From Rhea pennata (Eukaryota; Chordata; Aves; Rheiformes; Rheidae), in assembly GCF_028389875.1 (NCBI RefSeq), contig NC_084669.1:8145501-8209500 (forward strand): a stretch of 64,000 nucleotides of DNA. Direction: 5' to 3'. The notes beneath the pieces are model-generated. The model saw only the letters and a program-made list of their open reading frames with translations. It was not told where the DNA came from and searched no databases. Below are positions 45,377 to 59,989 of this stretch, piece after piece; within the stretch, counting starts at the first letter, position 1, and every line of letters starts with the position of its first letter. Position numbers and translations under genes: made by a program.

Positions 45377-48300
45377 GAATATTTTGAGAATGCTGTCAGA
45401 GAAACTTCAAGGCCTCTCTCAGATCTTAAATAAAGCCTCAATATCATTGCCTTCTGCTATTTTTGGAAGGTGTCTTAGCACTCATTTGAGAAGGGCCAGC
45501 AATTAAAGGATAGACTATGAGGAAAAGTAAGTAATTTGTAGTGTCTTCCTAAAAGGGAGCACTAAAACAGCTGCAGGACGACATATACATGCCAGCTGTC
45601 AATATCAAGTTCAATATGTCTTCAAGAAAACTGAGCATCATCATTTAAGTTGCAAGCCTTTTGGCTTTGAAGTTACAAATTCACATATTTTTACAAAATT
45701 TGTAAGAAACAGGAGGACCAGAGAAAATTCTTTAAATGTAATGCTGAAAAGGGTTATTCTCAATGAGAGTTATAAAGCCTGGTCACAGAGTACAGAGTGA
45801 ACTGAAGTCAAAACAGTGTGGGAGTGGAGTGTTGCAATCAGGCCAGCATGCAACATATAAAGGCATTTACACACCCATTAAATCTACCAAGTTTAATTGG
45901 AATATTTCATAATATGAGTCCAACCTAGCCTCTTACTGAAGTCACTGGAAAATGTTCTCACTGCTTTCAATAAGCAAAGGCAGAAGTCTGCATTTCATTA
46001 TTGTCTTTAGTATGGTATATTTGTGACTTGTATTTGAGGTGCATAGAAATGTCTGAAAAATTATCAGATTTCAGTAATATTTCAGTGAGCTGTTACTGAG
46101 TGAGCTGCATACTAAGCATGAAGAACGGGAGAGTTCTTTAGGACTGGTTTCTATGCAGGCTTCACTCTTCTGAAAACCACTTGTGCTGTTTGTGAACACA
46201 TTCTTTGTAAATGATTGAGGTATACAGGCCTTAGGTTTTCGTACAGCTCTATTGCAGGATTATCTAATAGTTAAATCTTATTAAAAGAAGTGACTATTTA
46301 GGCAGCTTTCTAAACTGCCTTTGAAAAATTACGTGACAGAAGGATAAAATCTTCTAGTGGCAAATAAAGGCTTATAGGCCATTTGCCCTTCCCTGTGTCA
46401 TGACTGGACTTGATACAGATGCACTGTATAGTCAGGTTGTGTGTGCAGAGCAGGTCCTTGCTTTCTGGAAGTGTTAGTCTTATCAGATATGTTCTACACC
46501 ATGCATGTGTACATCCTTGTCTGGTCTCAGGAAAGAGGATGCTGAGACTGTGCTACAGACACATTAAGCTTGGAATGAAACTTGAGGAACCCTGGTTTGA
46601 ACAATGCAGGTACATGCAAGGCAGATATCACTGATTATTTTTGTCATTGTAGTATTACATGATAAGTATACATTAATGGCAGGCTATATAAAACCATTAT
46701 CTGCTTTCTCTTACTAGCAGTCAGACTACAATTTGAGTTGGTTAAGGTTAATAGAAAACATCTCATGATCAAAGCTAGGATTATCAACAGTCACAAGAAG
46801 AAAGAACCAAATGATGCACAGGCGTCAAGTATAGTAAGCCATGGTAACTTAGGAGTTTGCTGCAGACTCCTTTACTACCACTGGCACTGCTGGGACAGAT
46901 TTGCTCAGTTGCAGTGTTTCACTGCTGGGGTTAGTGTGCCAGGGACATAGTCTCAGAGTACTGTATTATACACAGGCAGAGTAAACCTGCTAAACTGGCT
47001 CTGACTCAGTATCCTGGCAAAGGAAAGGTTTGACTTTCTGAAAGTTGAGCAGAATGTTGTTTGGGACCAGAATGTGCTGTCAGCAAGGCAAATCCAGTTT
47101 GTGGAGCAAGCAAAGTCATCCTGGCTACCAGTGACATGAACAACGGTCAGAGCATGTGTCAGATCTCATAAAAAATAAGAGGTCTCCAGACAGACCTCTT
47201 GGTCTCATCCTTGGCTGCAGGAGAACTGATGCCAGCGGTCTCATTGCCCTCACAGTTTGGCCCTAGAAGATAGAGCATTTAGTCAAGAAATAGAAGGAAG
47301 TTCATTGCTGGCAGCTTTGTGAGCTCCAAGTTTTCTTAGAGCTCTTTTGTTTGTTTAAAACTTCCTGCTAGGCTTGCAAAACACACTTCAGAGGGATTAT
47401 TTTTCATGGCCTTCATATAGGTGTTATCACTTATTAAAATAATAGTTTTCTCTGTGCAATAAAGCAAAAAATTTATCAGGTGGGGTTAATTGACACTTTT
47501 AAAAAAATCTGCAATTTTTAACACAAAATGAAGGCAATAAGGATGTTAAAGACCTGCTTAGTATAGCACTGTTGTCATACTAATTACAAGTACATTCCAT
47601 GGCATGAAACACATAGTAGAGTGGAAATGACACTGTATGAGTTTTTCGTTTTACCTTTATACATTTTATCTGCTGTACCCTGTTTCCAACCAAGATTTAA
47701 TCTTTGAAACTTTTCTTACATCCTAGAGTAAAACCAAGCTCCTGAACTCCTGAAATTTAATCAGCTGAATTATTTCAATAGCACTATGTAGATGTCTGGC
47801 TTTTAACATAATTACTGGATTCTGCCCTGTATACCTTAGCCTTTATGAATAAAAATATTGACTGGGCATGCTTTTCTCTGTCATTGAGACCAAGTTTCCT
47901 TTTGGAAAGAAAAGAGAGAAGCACCCTGAGACAATTATGTATTTTCAAGGCTTATGTAACTCCTCTCTCCATTACGTAAATGCTGACTACAGGGTCTTGG
48001 TTGCAAAACTAGGCAAGTATAGCAGCCTCAGTTTGTGAGGAGCACATGGAAGACTGTGATTCACAGTACCTAAAAAAGAAAAAAAAAAGCCATGGCATGT
48101 GTGAGATGGTTGGTATTGTATTTGTTTTTTTAAGGTATTTTGTATTCTAAGACAAATTTCCCAGAACTGATTTCTTTCCCTGATGAAACATTTCCCACCC
48201 CTGTAGTCTACATTATCTCAAAGCTCTGTACTTGGGACACAATGGCAGTCCATGGGGTTCAGTGTTTGTGAAATGTGATTGCCATGGAGGTATCATTTTA

Positions 48301-49066
48301 TAATACTGGCTCTTTCAGAGCAACTCACTAGCTGCCTGAAGGAAAAAAAAATACTTAATACTGTCTATTTAAGAACAATTTGCAAGTAGTTTTATAATCA
48401 AAATATATTTTCAAGACAGCTGTTAATCCAGAGAGTCATGAAATTGAGGGTAGCTTTGCTTGCACCTTTCAATTCTATTTTATAGTAGTGTCATTTCCAG
48501 CATACTTATTGCCAGTTGCTTGCATCACAGCAGCACCTAGAGGCTAATGCTGTACAGAGATGAAGTGGAAAGATTATGATCTGGATGAAACAAACAGGTG
48601 AAATAAACAGGAGAGATAGAGGAGATAGAGAAAAACTGTAATAAAACAGGCAGAGTATGAGACAACTGGCAGCAGTCATTACTGCCTACCCCATTAGCAG
48701 TCAGGAGGTAATGGGATTCTGTAGGTAAAACTGTGCTGCAATGCCTCTTAGAAGAAATTAGAGATAACAACTAGCTTGGTATTTTTACTGTCTCATGACA
48801 GTTCTCTTGTGAAATTTATTCTGATTTATACCTGTGCTCTTATGTATGAAAAGTTAGAGTGGCTTGAATTTTTCCAGAATTGGAACTAAGCCTTAAATTT
48901 GATAAATTATACACTGAAAAACTTACAATGAGAAACTATTTGTGTGTTAACTCACTGCAAAACATACATAAATCCCAGGAAACTACATTTCTAGTAGTGA
49001 AGGAAAGCCTGTTTCAGAACAAAACAGTTTGTATGACATTCATATTTTAGTGAAGTACCTTATTTG

Positions 49067-49085
49067 AAATAAAATAAAATAAAAA
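49067..49085 (+). repeat. (AAAAT)n microsatellite
   Basis: About three AAAAT units flanked by A-runs. Confidence 0.85.
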
Positions 49086-51061
49086 GTAGGACTGCTGGCA
49101 AGTGGATAGAAATATTTGTACACAATCAGATATATTTAAATGTACAAATGGATGTTGCATGTTGTTATTATAATTTAGGATATAAATATATATCAATACA
49201 TTTGAGATTTTCAAAATGGCATATACGAGTATATACAAAATTACAGTTTATTTAATTTCAGTCCTCAAAGGTTTTGAAAAGCTCCATTTATGTGTGTATT
49301 ATTCAACAGGAATAAATTAGACCCACAGTAAAGAAGATTTTCAAATATGTTTGATTTCTTCTTATTTTTGCTTAAAACAATGTTTGCTTACCTATATTTG
49401 CTTCGATTTTGAGCATTTTCCAAAAAGCATTAGCATGAACCCATTTGGTTTAAATAATTATATTGACAATGTAGTTGGAGACAACTGTGTTGAAAGGATT
49501 TTGACTAATCTTTTGGTTAAGGCAGTTTCTCTGGAAACTTCAGAAAGATCATTCTCACCACAGTTGTTTCTTTTGGTGCTGCTTTATTTGGTAAGTCTGA
49601 GTGAGAATGTAATACATATTGGACAAGTATTTATTTTCAGTGGCAACATCTGGCATAGTCATGGCCATGGGCCAGAGTTATAGCTCTGAGTGTGAAAGAG
49701 AGATGGATAAGCTGATATTCATAAATATCTTCCAGTGATGGTCTTCAAGTTTTGTATGTTGATAGCTTTCTTTACATCTGGTTACCTAAGTGGGATGTGA
49801 ATTAACGTAACTCTTTCTCTACCTGCTTTCATAACTTTGTTACAGTCTTTGAGCTGCTCCAGTCACTACTGAGCCAATAATGGTAGGCTTGATTTGTTTG
49901 TTCACCGCTTCCACAGTGCGCTGCCTCCTACAAAGCCACTCCTCGTCCTAGAACCCAAATTTTGTATCTGTTGTCATCACTGTCTCCTTCCTACCTGTGT
50001 CACCTGCAAAACATTTCTCTCCTTTGCTTCATGTATAAGTATCATAATGCTCAATCCTTCTCTAAGTAACTTCAGCCTCACTGTGGGAACATCACTTGTC
50101 CATCTCCCTTCTTCCCCCTTTGTGATGCAGTTACGTTCCCTGCCCGACTGAAATGAGATTTTTAGCTTTTCTGTGATGCCATGGCATCTCTCTGTGCTCT
50201 GAGTTATCAGTACACTTCCAGGTGCCATAAACCAATAAATATTGCTGCTCTACACTTATGGCTGATAATTTTTGTATGAAGCTTATTGCTGTGCCTAACA
50301 ATTTGGAGCTTGTATTGTATCCTAGTGGAGGACTCTAGCTGCCTGTATGCAGAGTGTAGTACACAGAGACCTGCTTTACAGCCACTGAACTCCAAGTGGA
50401 AATGTTGCAATGGAGTGGTGGAACTGAGTCATGAGGGAAGTAAATTGAAGCCATTTGGATGAGCATCAGGTTTTTCAAAATCTGGCACATTTTTCTGAAC
50501 TCGAAGCTGATGATCTGTAGTGGAGGAATTTGGAAGATTCCTAGAGAAACTGGTGCTGAGGTTATAGATAAGTGAAACAAACAATAAAATAGCAAAGGTC
50601 CCTAGAATAAGTGGGCAAATTGAGAAAACTCAAAATGGAAAAATCTTTTCAATGGAGGAAAAATAGGATTAAGGGATGGGAAAAAAAGACTACATCACAT
50701 TTACTTTTGGCCTCTCATTTATTTAGTTTGTTAGTGTTAAGGAAGCATTAAGATATATCTTATATATTTGTTTATAACTTTACAGACACAAATATAAGAC
50801 ACAAGGCTGAGTTGTTTTTTTTTCTTTTTGAGAAGTTAATCTCTGAAAAAGCGCTCAGATTTTCTACACTTTTATGCCCAGCCAAGTAGCTTCTCCTAAG
50901 AGAAGTATTTTTGGTTAAAGAAAAAGCAATGCAGATTTTTTAGTGAGAATCACAACTATTAATCCTACCCTGTTTTTCTAATGAGGCACATGTGCAGACT
51001 ACCATCTAGTGCAATCCATGCAGCAGTGCAGCAGCTTTATGAGATATAGCATATGAAGTCT

Positions 51062-51089
51062 TTATTATTAATGGATTATTATTAATGGA
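51062..51089 (+). repeat. 14-bp perfect tandem repeat
   Basis: TTATTATTAATGGA twice without change. Confidence 0.95.
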
Positions 51090-54000
51090 TTCCTCTGAAT
51101 GATTAATCTAGCTGATGTGCTTGCTGACCACAGTAATAGCTCCCTATTAAAAGAAGAAATGGAAACATAATATAATGGATCTTCCACTGCTAAGCCCCAT
51201 GTAAGCAGTACACTGCCTTGCATACTTTATCTGCATATTTTTCTCAAGTGTTTAGTAATTTCAAGATAATAATAATTTCACCAGCATATTAATATACACC
51301 TACACTCCTGCTGAATTATGCAGCTGTGGGTGTATGTGAATGAACAGTGGTTGGTTTATATGGGCACTCTATTAAAATTTGTAGTGTGATTTGGAAAAGA
51401 AGATAGATTGATTGTCTGGATACCATGTGCTATGGTAGGTAAAATCACAGTAAATCTGTAAGATCATAGGTATTAGCATTCTGACCTTAACAGAGAGTAG
51501 TAGATATTAAACAGCAATTGTTGTTCATTCCTACTGTGTAACTATTACTGCGGTATCATTCTTCTTCTATAGTAAAACATTTTTTTAAAGGTATGTCCAG
51601 TAGGCATCCTGAAATAACATAGAGATTTTTAAAAATAAAATATCTATTTCTTGTGAGTTGGAATTGTGTCAGTGATATATTTGATTCCTTTGCTGGTTTT
51701 TAGGCTTTCCTTGCATCTATTTCTAATCTCACAGTTCATATTGGGGGAGACATTATAAATACTACTTTATTTCTTTATACTGTAGTCAGTAGACAGATGG
51801 TAGGACATCCAGGATAGATATGGGGCTGTAGGCAGCTGCATCCCTCCTCTTATGACTAGAAGCATATAGGCTAAGCAGTGCTGTTGGGAGAGCTGCAGCC
51901 TCCCCCTTTCCTTGGAGAACTCTATCCTTCACTGAAGAGTCTACTGTGATATTTTCTCAAGGTTGCCTGTAGATTTCCTCTAGTATAGGCTTAGCGGGGG
52001 CAGAGACCTTGTCTCTGCTGACGCTGCTCACGTTCCTGGTTCAGGGCTGCAATTCCTTTCCAGTTCCCTAGGCTTAGATCTGGAGAGCCAGAAAAAAACT
52101 GAAGCTGTTTTATGGGGTTATATCACAGCAGATGTGGGGTTAAACATTCCTCCAGCTGAAACCCAATGCTTTGGGCAAGTGTGTAAGCTGACTCAGATCT
52201 TTCTCTCTCATGTAAGAAGAATCTGTTCCTTTCCCCTTTTGGATCGGGACAGTAGCTACCTCCAGATTTTTTCATTCTGCAGTATCAGGCATTGGGACTA
52301 GAGATATCTACTCCTTTTCCCCTACCAGCAATGAAAAACTAGCTAGCTGAGAGATTGTTAAACTGTACAAACATATTAATGCAAAAATTGGCCTGTGAGT
52401 CCATTTACAAATAAATCATATTTACATAATCTGTTACATATTTCTGCTAGAAACAAGGAAATCCTCTGTGAATTTGGATAGTAGTCTCAGTATTCTGAGT
52501 CAGTATTCCAGTCTACTACAATAGAGTTGATTTTCCATAAAATTAGATGCATATCTTTTATGCAAACATTTTTTACTTGTCCATTTCACTGTATTTAACT
52601 GTGGGCAAAACATATTTCCATATTTGCACAGGTAACTCATGACAGACCTGAACAAATTATAAATGTGGTTGCCTTGCTAAATTATTTGAAAATCAGACAC
52701 TTGTTTGGTGGCCTGCACACTTGAAACATATCTTCTGCATATTAATGCTTTGTACATCTTATTTTATAAGTACTCGGGAATACATGATAAAACTGCCATT
52801 CAGACAACTGGAGAGATCATCCAAAATTATACGTACTATAATAATCTACTTTCCATATTCACTAGATATGCATTGTCTCACTTCTATATCCAAATATCAG
52901 ATTGTTCAATTCCTCTTTACCTTTTCCTGTTGAATTTATTATTTGTCTTCAGTTATCCTTACTTCCCTCAATTCTTTCCTCCCATTTCCATCCACTGAGC
53001 AATGTATTCTCCAGTTCTTCAAAAAGGGAAACTTTGGGGAAAAAAACTGTATCATTTTCCTCTCCTTGCTTTTCCAGATATCTAGTTTGGAAACATTGAA
53101 AATGTGAGAAAAAAGAACAGAAGAACTTTTTTTTTCTCCTCAGAATGAATAGTGAAAGACTGTTTAGGGTAAAGTGTAGAAAGTATTGTTACAATCACAT
53201 GATAGTTTTTCAGAATGTTTCATACTGCTAGTAAATAATTCAAATGAAATATGTAACATAATGCATTTACAGTTTGTAGATCTTGTAAGCCAAATGTACT
53301 CTTGATGCTTAGTATAACGATGGAATAATGAATATACCTAAGAATTTATATTCATTTACAAAGGGCTTGGTTTTTTCTAATATCAGAATCTGCATTTTGT
53401 ATCTATTTGCAAATTATTTTGGAGTTCCAGGTGGATATGATCATCATCTCTTTTTAAAGAAAGTTAGACAAATTGATGCTTTCTATTAATATGTTTAATC
53501 TTCCAGCCCAATTTTAATGCTGTGTAGGTAAGGAAAATATAACTAATTTAATGTGCAGCAGAACTGTCTCTAAAACTATCTATATTTGTCCTTCTTCAAA
53601 AGTAAAAGACTTATACTTAATTCAAATATATGACATAATACAAATATATTAATAGCAATTCTTTTTATGGGATAGCTAAATTACACATAATACATTCCTT
53701 ATTCTCAGCGAAGTAAATACATTTTAGTTTCAAAGAGTAAGTAATATAGAGGATCTGTTTTCTTCTCTAACCATCCTCTTTCTTCTGTCTTCATAACTAC
53801 CCCTGTGCTTTGCCACTATAAATATACGTATGCTGTTAGATAGACTTCATGCTAGACAGTAGCCTGACAGTGCCAATGACATGATGAGTCATAAAAAAGC
53901 AGTATTTTCTTATGATTTTCTCAAGTACCACTGATCTAACACTTAGAAGTTTAATGGTATTTTCGGTGGCAGCATTCCAGTGACATGATTTCCTCTGACG

Positions 54001-55383
54001 ATTCATATTGACCCATGTAGGTGGCACTCTTCTGTAATGAGCGTTATGAAATCTATAATTATTGATATAATAGCCAGATTAATTTAACTTGATGTGCTAG
54101 AGTTACAGCTATTACATCTAACCCCAAACTCTACAGCTGATTTCCAAAATAACAGCCTATGTGGCTAATAAAGGAATACTGCCCGTTAATTTCTCCGGGC
54201 TTCCCCACGGAGGCGTTTCCCTGGTCTTGCCCTTGTCACAGTGACTCCTCACAGGAGTGCTGGAGTCACTGCCTATGCATCACGACTCTGCCTGCTCATC
54301 TTTTACTTCTGGTCCTGTTTTCTGCCAAGCTGCTGCAGTGCATTTTAGCAGAAATCAGCGTTTTCCAGGCCATTATGTGTTTCATTTGGAAGAGCCAGAT
54401 CGGAGGAGACAGGAAAGATCAAAGAACCTATAAACTTAATAACCAAAGTTTTATTATTTTGGAATTCCAGTGTGATAGCGGCACAGGTATCCTACCTACT
54501 GAAAAATCAATATTAAAAGCTTGGGATAGAGACATGGAGGGCCAAATCTGTGGTTGATGGATAATTACAGGGACTACAATGAATGAGATGGCAAAGTGTT
54601 TAAATATGAATACAATATAAGTCAGTTAATTTGTTTAATAAATATAGGCTGAAGTATTATAAGCTATACAGTTATCTTTTCTGAAAGATTAAACTCTTTT
54701 AAAAGCAAGTATCAAACACGATGTTACAGTTTATCCATCATACCAGCAATGACTGCTTCTATAATGTGGTGTCACTGGTTTTATTTTCACTGTATGTGTA
54801 TGCATACATGACAGGCAGATATGGCTACAAGTTTACCTTACGAACTTTAAAGGAGTAAAAGATTATGACTGATGGCCTTATAACTGCTTGTGAATTTTCT
54901 TTAAGGTTTTGGGCAGTGCTCCTGAATGCATATTTCAATGAAGCCTCTGAATAGGTTAATTCTGAAGATTCTTAGAATGATGTAGAAATGCCAAAGAAAT
55001 TCAATTTATTGTTTCTGTTTTGTATTTGGAAAGAAGCATGTTAATGTACTCATCCCATTAAATTAATTAATAAACAAGGAATATGTCAGACATCCATTAG
55101 GGATAAGCTTTTTAACACGATCAACTCTAGATCAGTTGCACCCAGAAGTCCATAAAGTAAACACAGTTGCCTGACACACTTCAAACACACTAATGATTTT
55201 TTAAAAATTAACTTGGGGAAACTGCAGAAGCAGGAAACATTTGAATGGCTTACCAGTATCTGAAAAGGATTCTCAGATAAATGGCCAGTTAGCCTGTCTT
55301 GAGGTCCAGTTAAACTAATGGGAAAGAACATAGAATTTCAGTGATAAAGAACTGAATGATAGGAATATAACTAATTCTAGTCA

Positions 55384-56480
55384 GCATGATTTTATAGAAA
55401 AATAGGCCTGATTTAATTCTTTGAGAGATTACAGAGGTAATCATACTGAACAGATACCATATGCTTTAACTGTTTGAAGATATTCAACTAGCACAATATA
55501 CTACAGTTCATTTTAAAAAGTGGCACTGTACCATATACAGTCCACGTCAATGAATTAAAACATAAAACTGATGGTTCTTAATAATAATTTCGGTGATAAA
55601 TAATAATCCAGTGGGGCTGTTCACAACTAGGTTCTCTGAAGAACAGTGCTCAAACCAAAGTGATGCTACAGTTTTATATATAATCTGGACATAAATGTAA
55701 ATTCACTGCTGATAAAAAATGCAGATCACATAGAGGCTGACAGCATGATAGGTAATGATGAAAACATGATGGTCACAGAGCAATATGGACAGGTTGGTAA
55801 GCGAAGCCCATGTAATTAGCTAATGTTTTAATACGCTCGCATGCAGAGCTGCACATCTGAAAAAAGAAACGGGCTACAAGTATGATGTGGGGTCTATATC
55901 CTTGAAGAAATCAACTTTGAAAACTGCTTAGAAATCATCTTGAAAAACTGATTCAGCATGAACTTCTGATATGACGTTTGAGGCAAAAATGATAACAAGA
56001 ATCTGTAAATCTATTCAGGAAGGCAATCCATGGGAGTAGGGAGGCAAATCTGTGTTTATGTAAGCATTGATGAAGGCAGTACTAGAATATTGCTTGTAAG
56101 TCAGATGTCAGTGTTTCTAACAGTTCAATAAAATGGAGGTGTAAGAAGAAAGCCACAAAGATTATCAGTGCTGTAAAAATGCCTTGCTGTGAAGGACAGA
56201 AAGAATGCAAGTTGTTAAGCTTATCAAAAAGGAGACTGAGAGGTAACTTGATTGCAGCACAGAAGTACCAACACAAGGAGAATATACCAGGTATTAAAAA
56301 GCTTTTTAATCTCAGAGAAGAAAGCAGAAGAAGAACCAATAGGTAGAAGCTAGAGCCAATGCATTCAAATTAGCAGTTAGACATAGATTACTGTGCCAGT
56401 TAGCAGAACAGATCAAGGAAGTGATGCATTTCCCTTCTTGAAATCTTCAAATGAAAGCCATGTTCCTTTCCAAGGCTGTT
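55384..56480 (+). mobile_element. Ancient, heavily decayed CR1-type LINE (about 1.1 kb)
   Basis: Ordered weak matches to a CR1 of the pre-avian type: CCTGATTTAATTCTTTGAGA, CAGTGGGGCTGTTCACAACT, ATTCACTGCTGATAAAAAAT, GATGTGGGGTCTATATCC, a CTAGAATATTGCTTGT step, GAGACTGAGAGGTAACTTGA, then AATCTCAGAGAAGAAAG. Order and spacing match CR1 ORF2 from the reverse-transcriptase domain to near the 3' end. Frames are destroyed throughout. Confidence 0.65.
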
Positions 56481-58654
56481 TTAGCCTGGCTAGATTATTG
56501 CACTCAACCTCATGATATGATGCCTTCTGCTTGTTTGTAATACAGCTTAGTATACTCCCACTCTGTATGATACTTTTTTCTATTTTTGCACAGAAATAGC
56601 ATGCCCTTAGAGCAAATTTAAATACTGTTAAATATCTTCAGCACCATTATGTGTAAAAGTTGAGAAGGAAAAGTAAACATATAGTAATAATAATATGTTT
56701 TCTGATTACAATTATTAAATGAAAATTCTTACAATAGAGAGAACAGTTATTATTAATATGAAAAACCCACTAGATGGCACTGAAACATTCCTTTACAAAT
56801 CCTCTCAGTTTGCATGATAGCCTGATTATCCTTATTTTTTCACTAGATTATTTTAACAAGAATATATGAACTGTAGTATGAAGAATCCAAGCAGTATAAA
56901 ATTCTGATATTTGACAAGATGCATTTTCTTTGTTTCTGTTTATTGTATACAATATACAGTTCACTTTTTAGTGTTGATTATCTGAAATATTTTTATGCGC
57001 TTACATGTTTGGAGACTTTGTTTAAAAGAACTTAATTGGTGTCAAATTATATCAAATGCTTCCTAGAATATGGAATTGCATAGCATTCAAATCCATAGTT
57101 TTGTGGTTGCCAGACCCTATTCTTTTCCTGTGTGAGTGAATTCAGTTAAATAAATTACGGTGATATTTGACTGTAAAGTGAAACAGAGTCTATGGTCTCC
57201 TTTCCCACTAAGACATGATAACAAGACTGCATAGAAAATGTTTATTAGTACACAGAAAAAGTATTACTGGTTTAGTAAAATCCAGGAAGACTCTTTTCTG
57301 GCACTATATCTATTTAATAAATTATTTACATGTAAAAACTTGTCGCTGCTGAAAGCAGTTTCTTCCAGACAAATAGATTTAAAGATGTCTTTAAATACTC
57401 AAGACATTAAAGTGGAAGAAAAGAAACAGCTACCACTTCACATTTACACCTAAATTTTTAAGCTTCTCAGGTATCAGGGACTGACTTACTTGTGCTGATG
57501 TGAGGGATCATAGGAGTGGTAAAAGCTGATAGTATCTAGGAATTACTGCATAGGTCTGGTTGAAGAACTGCAGACAGTATATAGTTTACTACAACATATC
57601 CAATGTTTTGAAAAATGCAGATGATGCTGCATGGTAGTTTCTGATACAATTTTAGCCAGAAAATAAGTGAAACACAAGGTTTCTGCAGATGACAACCTCA
57701 TCCTGAAAAGGTCATTCAAAACCTACATGTATTAGCAGGGTGAATGGATGTGACAATGAATATTGCTCTTAGGACAATTAGGGCTAGCATATCTCATATT
57801 CAGAAATCAAAAATGTGGATTTTCTGACAGTTTGAGCTTTAGGAGGTTTACTTGTAGAAAAGGTGACAATTGTCTTTCTGTAAAAGCAGCTGATACTAAG
57901 TATAATTGTTTTTCAGCCTAGACTATCCATGTTTTGCTATACAAAAAGCTATATAGAATATAAAGAAGCCTCTAGAAATTTGAAAAAAATAAGTCCAGAA
58001 ATCTAACAAATGAGTTATAGAAGTCATTCAGATAAGAAGCTGACAAATTCCAGCAGATATGGTGAAAATGCTGAGAATCTGGATGGTTGGTGCACCACTA
58101 GGATATACTACCCCTGCATGTCAGCTCTGATGAGCAAGCAGTTCAAAAGAAGTAGAGCAACTACTTAAATACTCTATTGACAAGCAAGGCATAGATTGTT
58201 CGGCATTGAATCTGACCCTTAACTCAGCTAGCATATTGTAGTATTACATCTAATTTCAGAGGAGAGGACTAGAACTATTTTGTTAGCTTTCTTTACCTAA
58301 TACCTGCATTGCATTGCCATCCATGGAAATGGGCATATAGCATATTTACTAACCCTGTGATCTTTTTCATGGAAATCACATGGAAGTTTTTTCTTACTAA
58401 AAGCTTCAGGACAGTCACTAGTAAAACCCTTTTTCATGTTATAAACAGCTATCAAACCAGAGGAGACTGTGGTAAGCCAGATGACTCACTCTCCACTTGA
58501 GCTGAGTTAATATGTATTTAAACTTGGGCCAGCATGACAATATAGAGATATACTCATTTTTGCATGCACCCATATTAACTCAGACTAGATGCTGTGGTAC
58601 CAATTGCTTTTTTGTATGTGGTAATGTTGGAGCATAAAACACCCAGATAGACAG

Positions 58655-58667
58655 ACACACACACACA
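58655..58667 (+). repeat. (AC)n microsatellite
   Basis: About six to seven AC units, followed by ATATACAC. Confidence 0.85.
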
Positions 58668-59604
58668 TATACACTGTTTTCAAAATTCTTATTTATTTTA
58701 CCCAGTTATATAGTATGATGTAGCACTCTATGTTTGGTTATTGAATCTGTAGCAGTGAAATGTGAAGAATGGCATATCAAAAAGTAGTGCTGTAGTGAAG
58801 GAGATGGAAGATCTGCTGTGGATAATGGATATAGAACGGAGGATCTGCTGTGGGTATGTTGGTCTGATGCAGCATCCTTAAGCAGAAAGACAGTGCTGGA
58901 ATATATCTTCTCTTTCTGTTCTTCCTTTCTTATCAATGTAGGACTGTGACTCTGTTACACTTCCTTGTTCTCTCCCATGTGTTCTTATCAAAATGAGATG
59001 TTTTGTGTAGGTCCGAAACATTTTCTTTTTTAAGATCCCAAACTATTTTTAAAAGTAATCCATCTCTCTGTGATACTTTCCTTTAGACACCTGCAGTAGA
59101 CCACTTGTGATCGTTGTTTATCTCCAGAGGCTTCTGGTATCATCCTGTGCTTGTAGTTTTAAGGCCTCTCCTATCATCTCCTGTCTACCACCTGTGCTCT
59201 TGGGTTCCCTGCTACATCTTTGTGGCAGGGATTGACTGTGCAGGTATCTTTTCTATCCACTTTTGATCTATATATATATAATTCTGTCAAAGGTGGTAAA
59301 AATAAATATTCCCTTCCCTTGCAGTCTAATCTTTTTAGACTAGTCAGCTGCCAAGCTGTCAGACTTTACTTAGGCAATCAGCCCTCTAGCTGGACTCTAT
59401 CAGAGGATCCCATTAGCTAGCTTAGTTGAACAAGGATCTGTGACCTTAAGTGATGTGTTGCCCCCATGTCATAAATATGAGGCTTTTCTTAGTAGCTCAA
59501 TGTGTCACTCATTTACAGGTATATGTTTGTGACTTACTGTTTCTTGAATCATCTCTTCAGTTTGTAACAGTAATTTGACACTAAGAAAACACTACTGTAA
59601 GCGT

Positions 59605-59780
59605 GGTTGAACCTTGGAGCAGATTGCCCAGAGAAGTTGTGGAGTCTCCATTCTTGGAGAACTTTAAAATCTGGCTGGACATGGTCCTGGGCAACCTGGT
59701 GACCCTGCTTGAGCAGTGGGGTTGGACCAAATGATCTCCAGAAGTCCCTTCCAACCTCAACAATTCTATGATTCTATCAT
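59605..59780 (+). mobile_element. CR1 LINE 3' end fragment
   Basis: Contains CAGATTGCCCAGAGAAGTTG, GTGACCCTGCTTGAGCAG, TTGGACCAAATGATCTCCAG and CCTTCCAACCTCAACAATTC, then octamers ATTCTATG. It has more substitutions than the copy at 17640. Confidence 0.92.
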
Positions 59781-59989
59781 TAGGTCAATCATATTTATGT
59801 CAACCGATGAGAGAGAATTTGTGTGGATAATGTTACATTAGCTAACTGTAATTTTATTCTGTGGTCAAATATTGTAGTGGTTTTCATTTATATAGAATCT
59901 CTGATTCAGGCTGTTAATAAATGAAGTAAAATGAAAATGTCATAGCTTAACTCCTTTTATAAGAAAGTAAATAAATATATTTTAGTTCC

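Larger units (their letters stand above)
41991..55383. other. Gene-poor AT-rich DNA
   Basis: About 13 kb with microsatellites and short repeats only. Two GC-richer patches stand out (about 51780-52330 and 54180-54420) without supported exons. Confidence 0.6.

Noticed and set aside
47177..47200. 9-bp inverted repeat AAGAGGTCT...AGACCTCTT
   Set aside because: Too short to stand out from chance in a window of this size.
49351..49683. 110-aa plus-strand ORF
   Set aside because: Low-complexity hydrophobic translation of AT-rich DNA; no supporting features.
54159..54557. 132-aa plus-strand ORF, one of the longest non-CR1 ORFs
   Set aside because: No domain, signal or homology I can recognise; kept only as a GC-rich region of interest.
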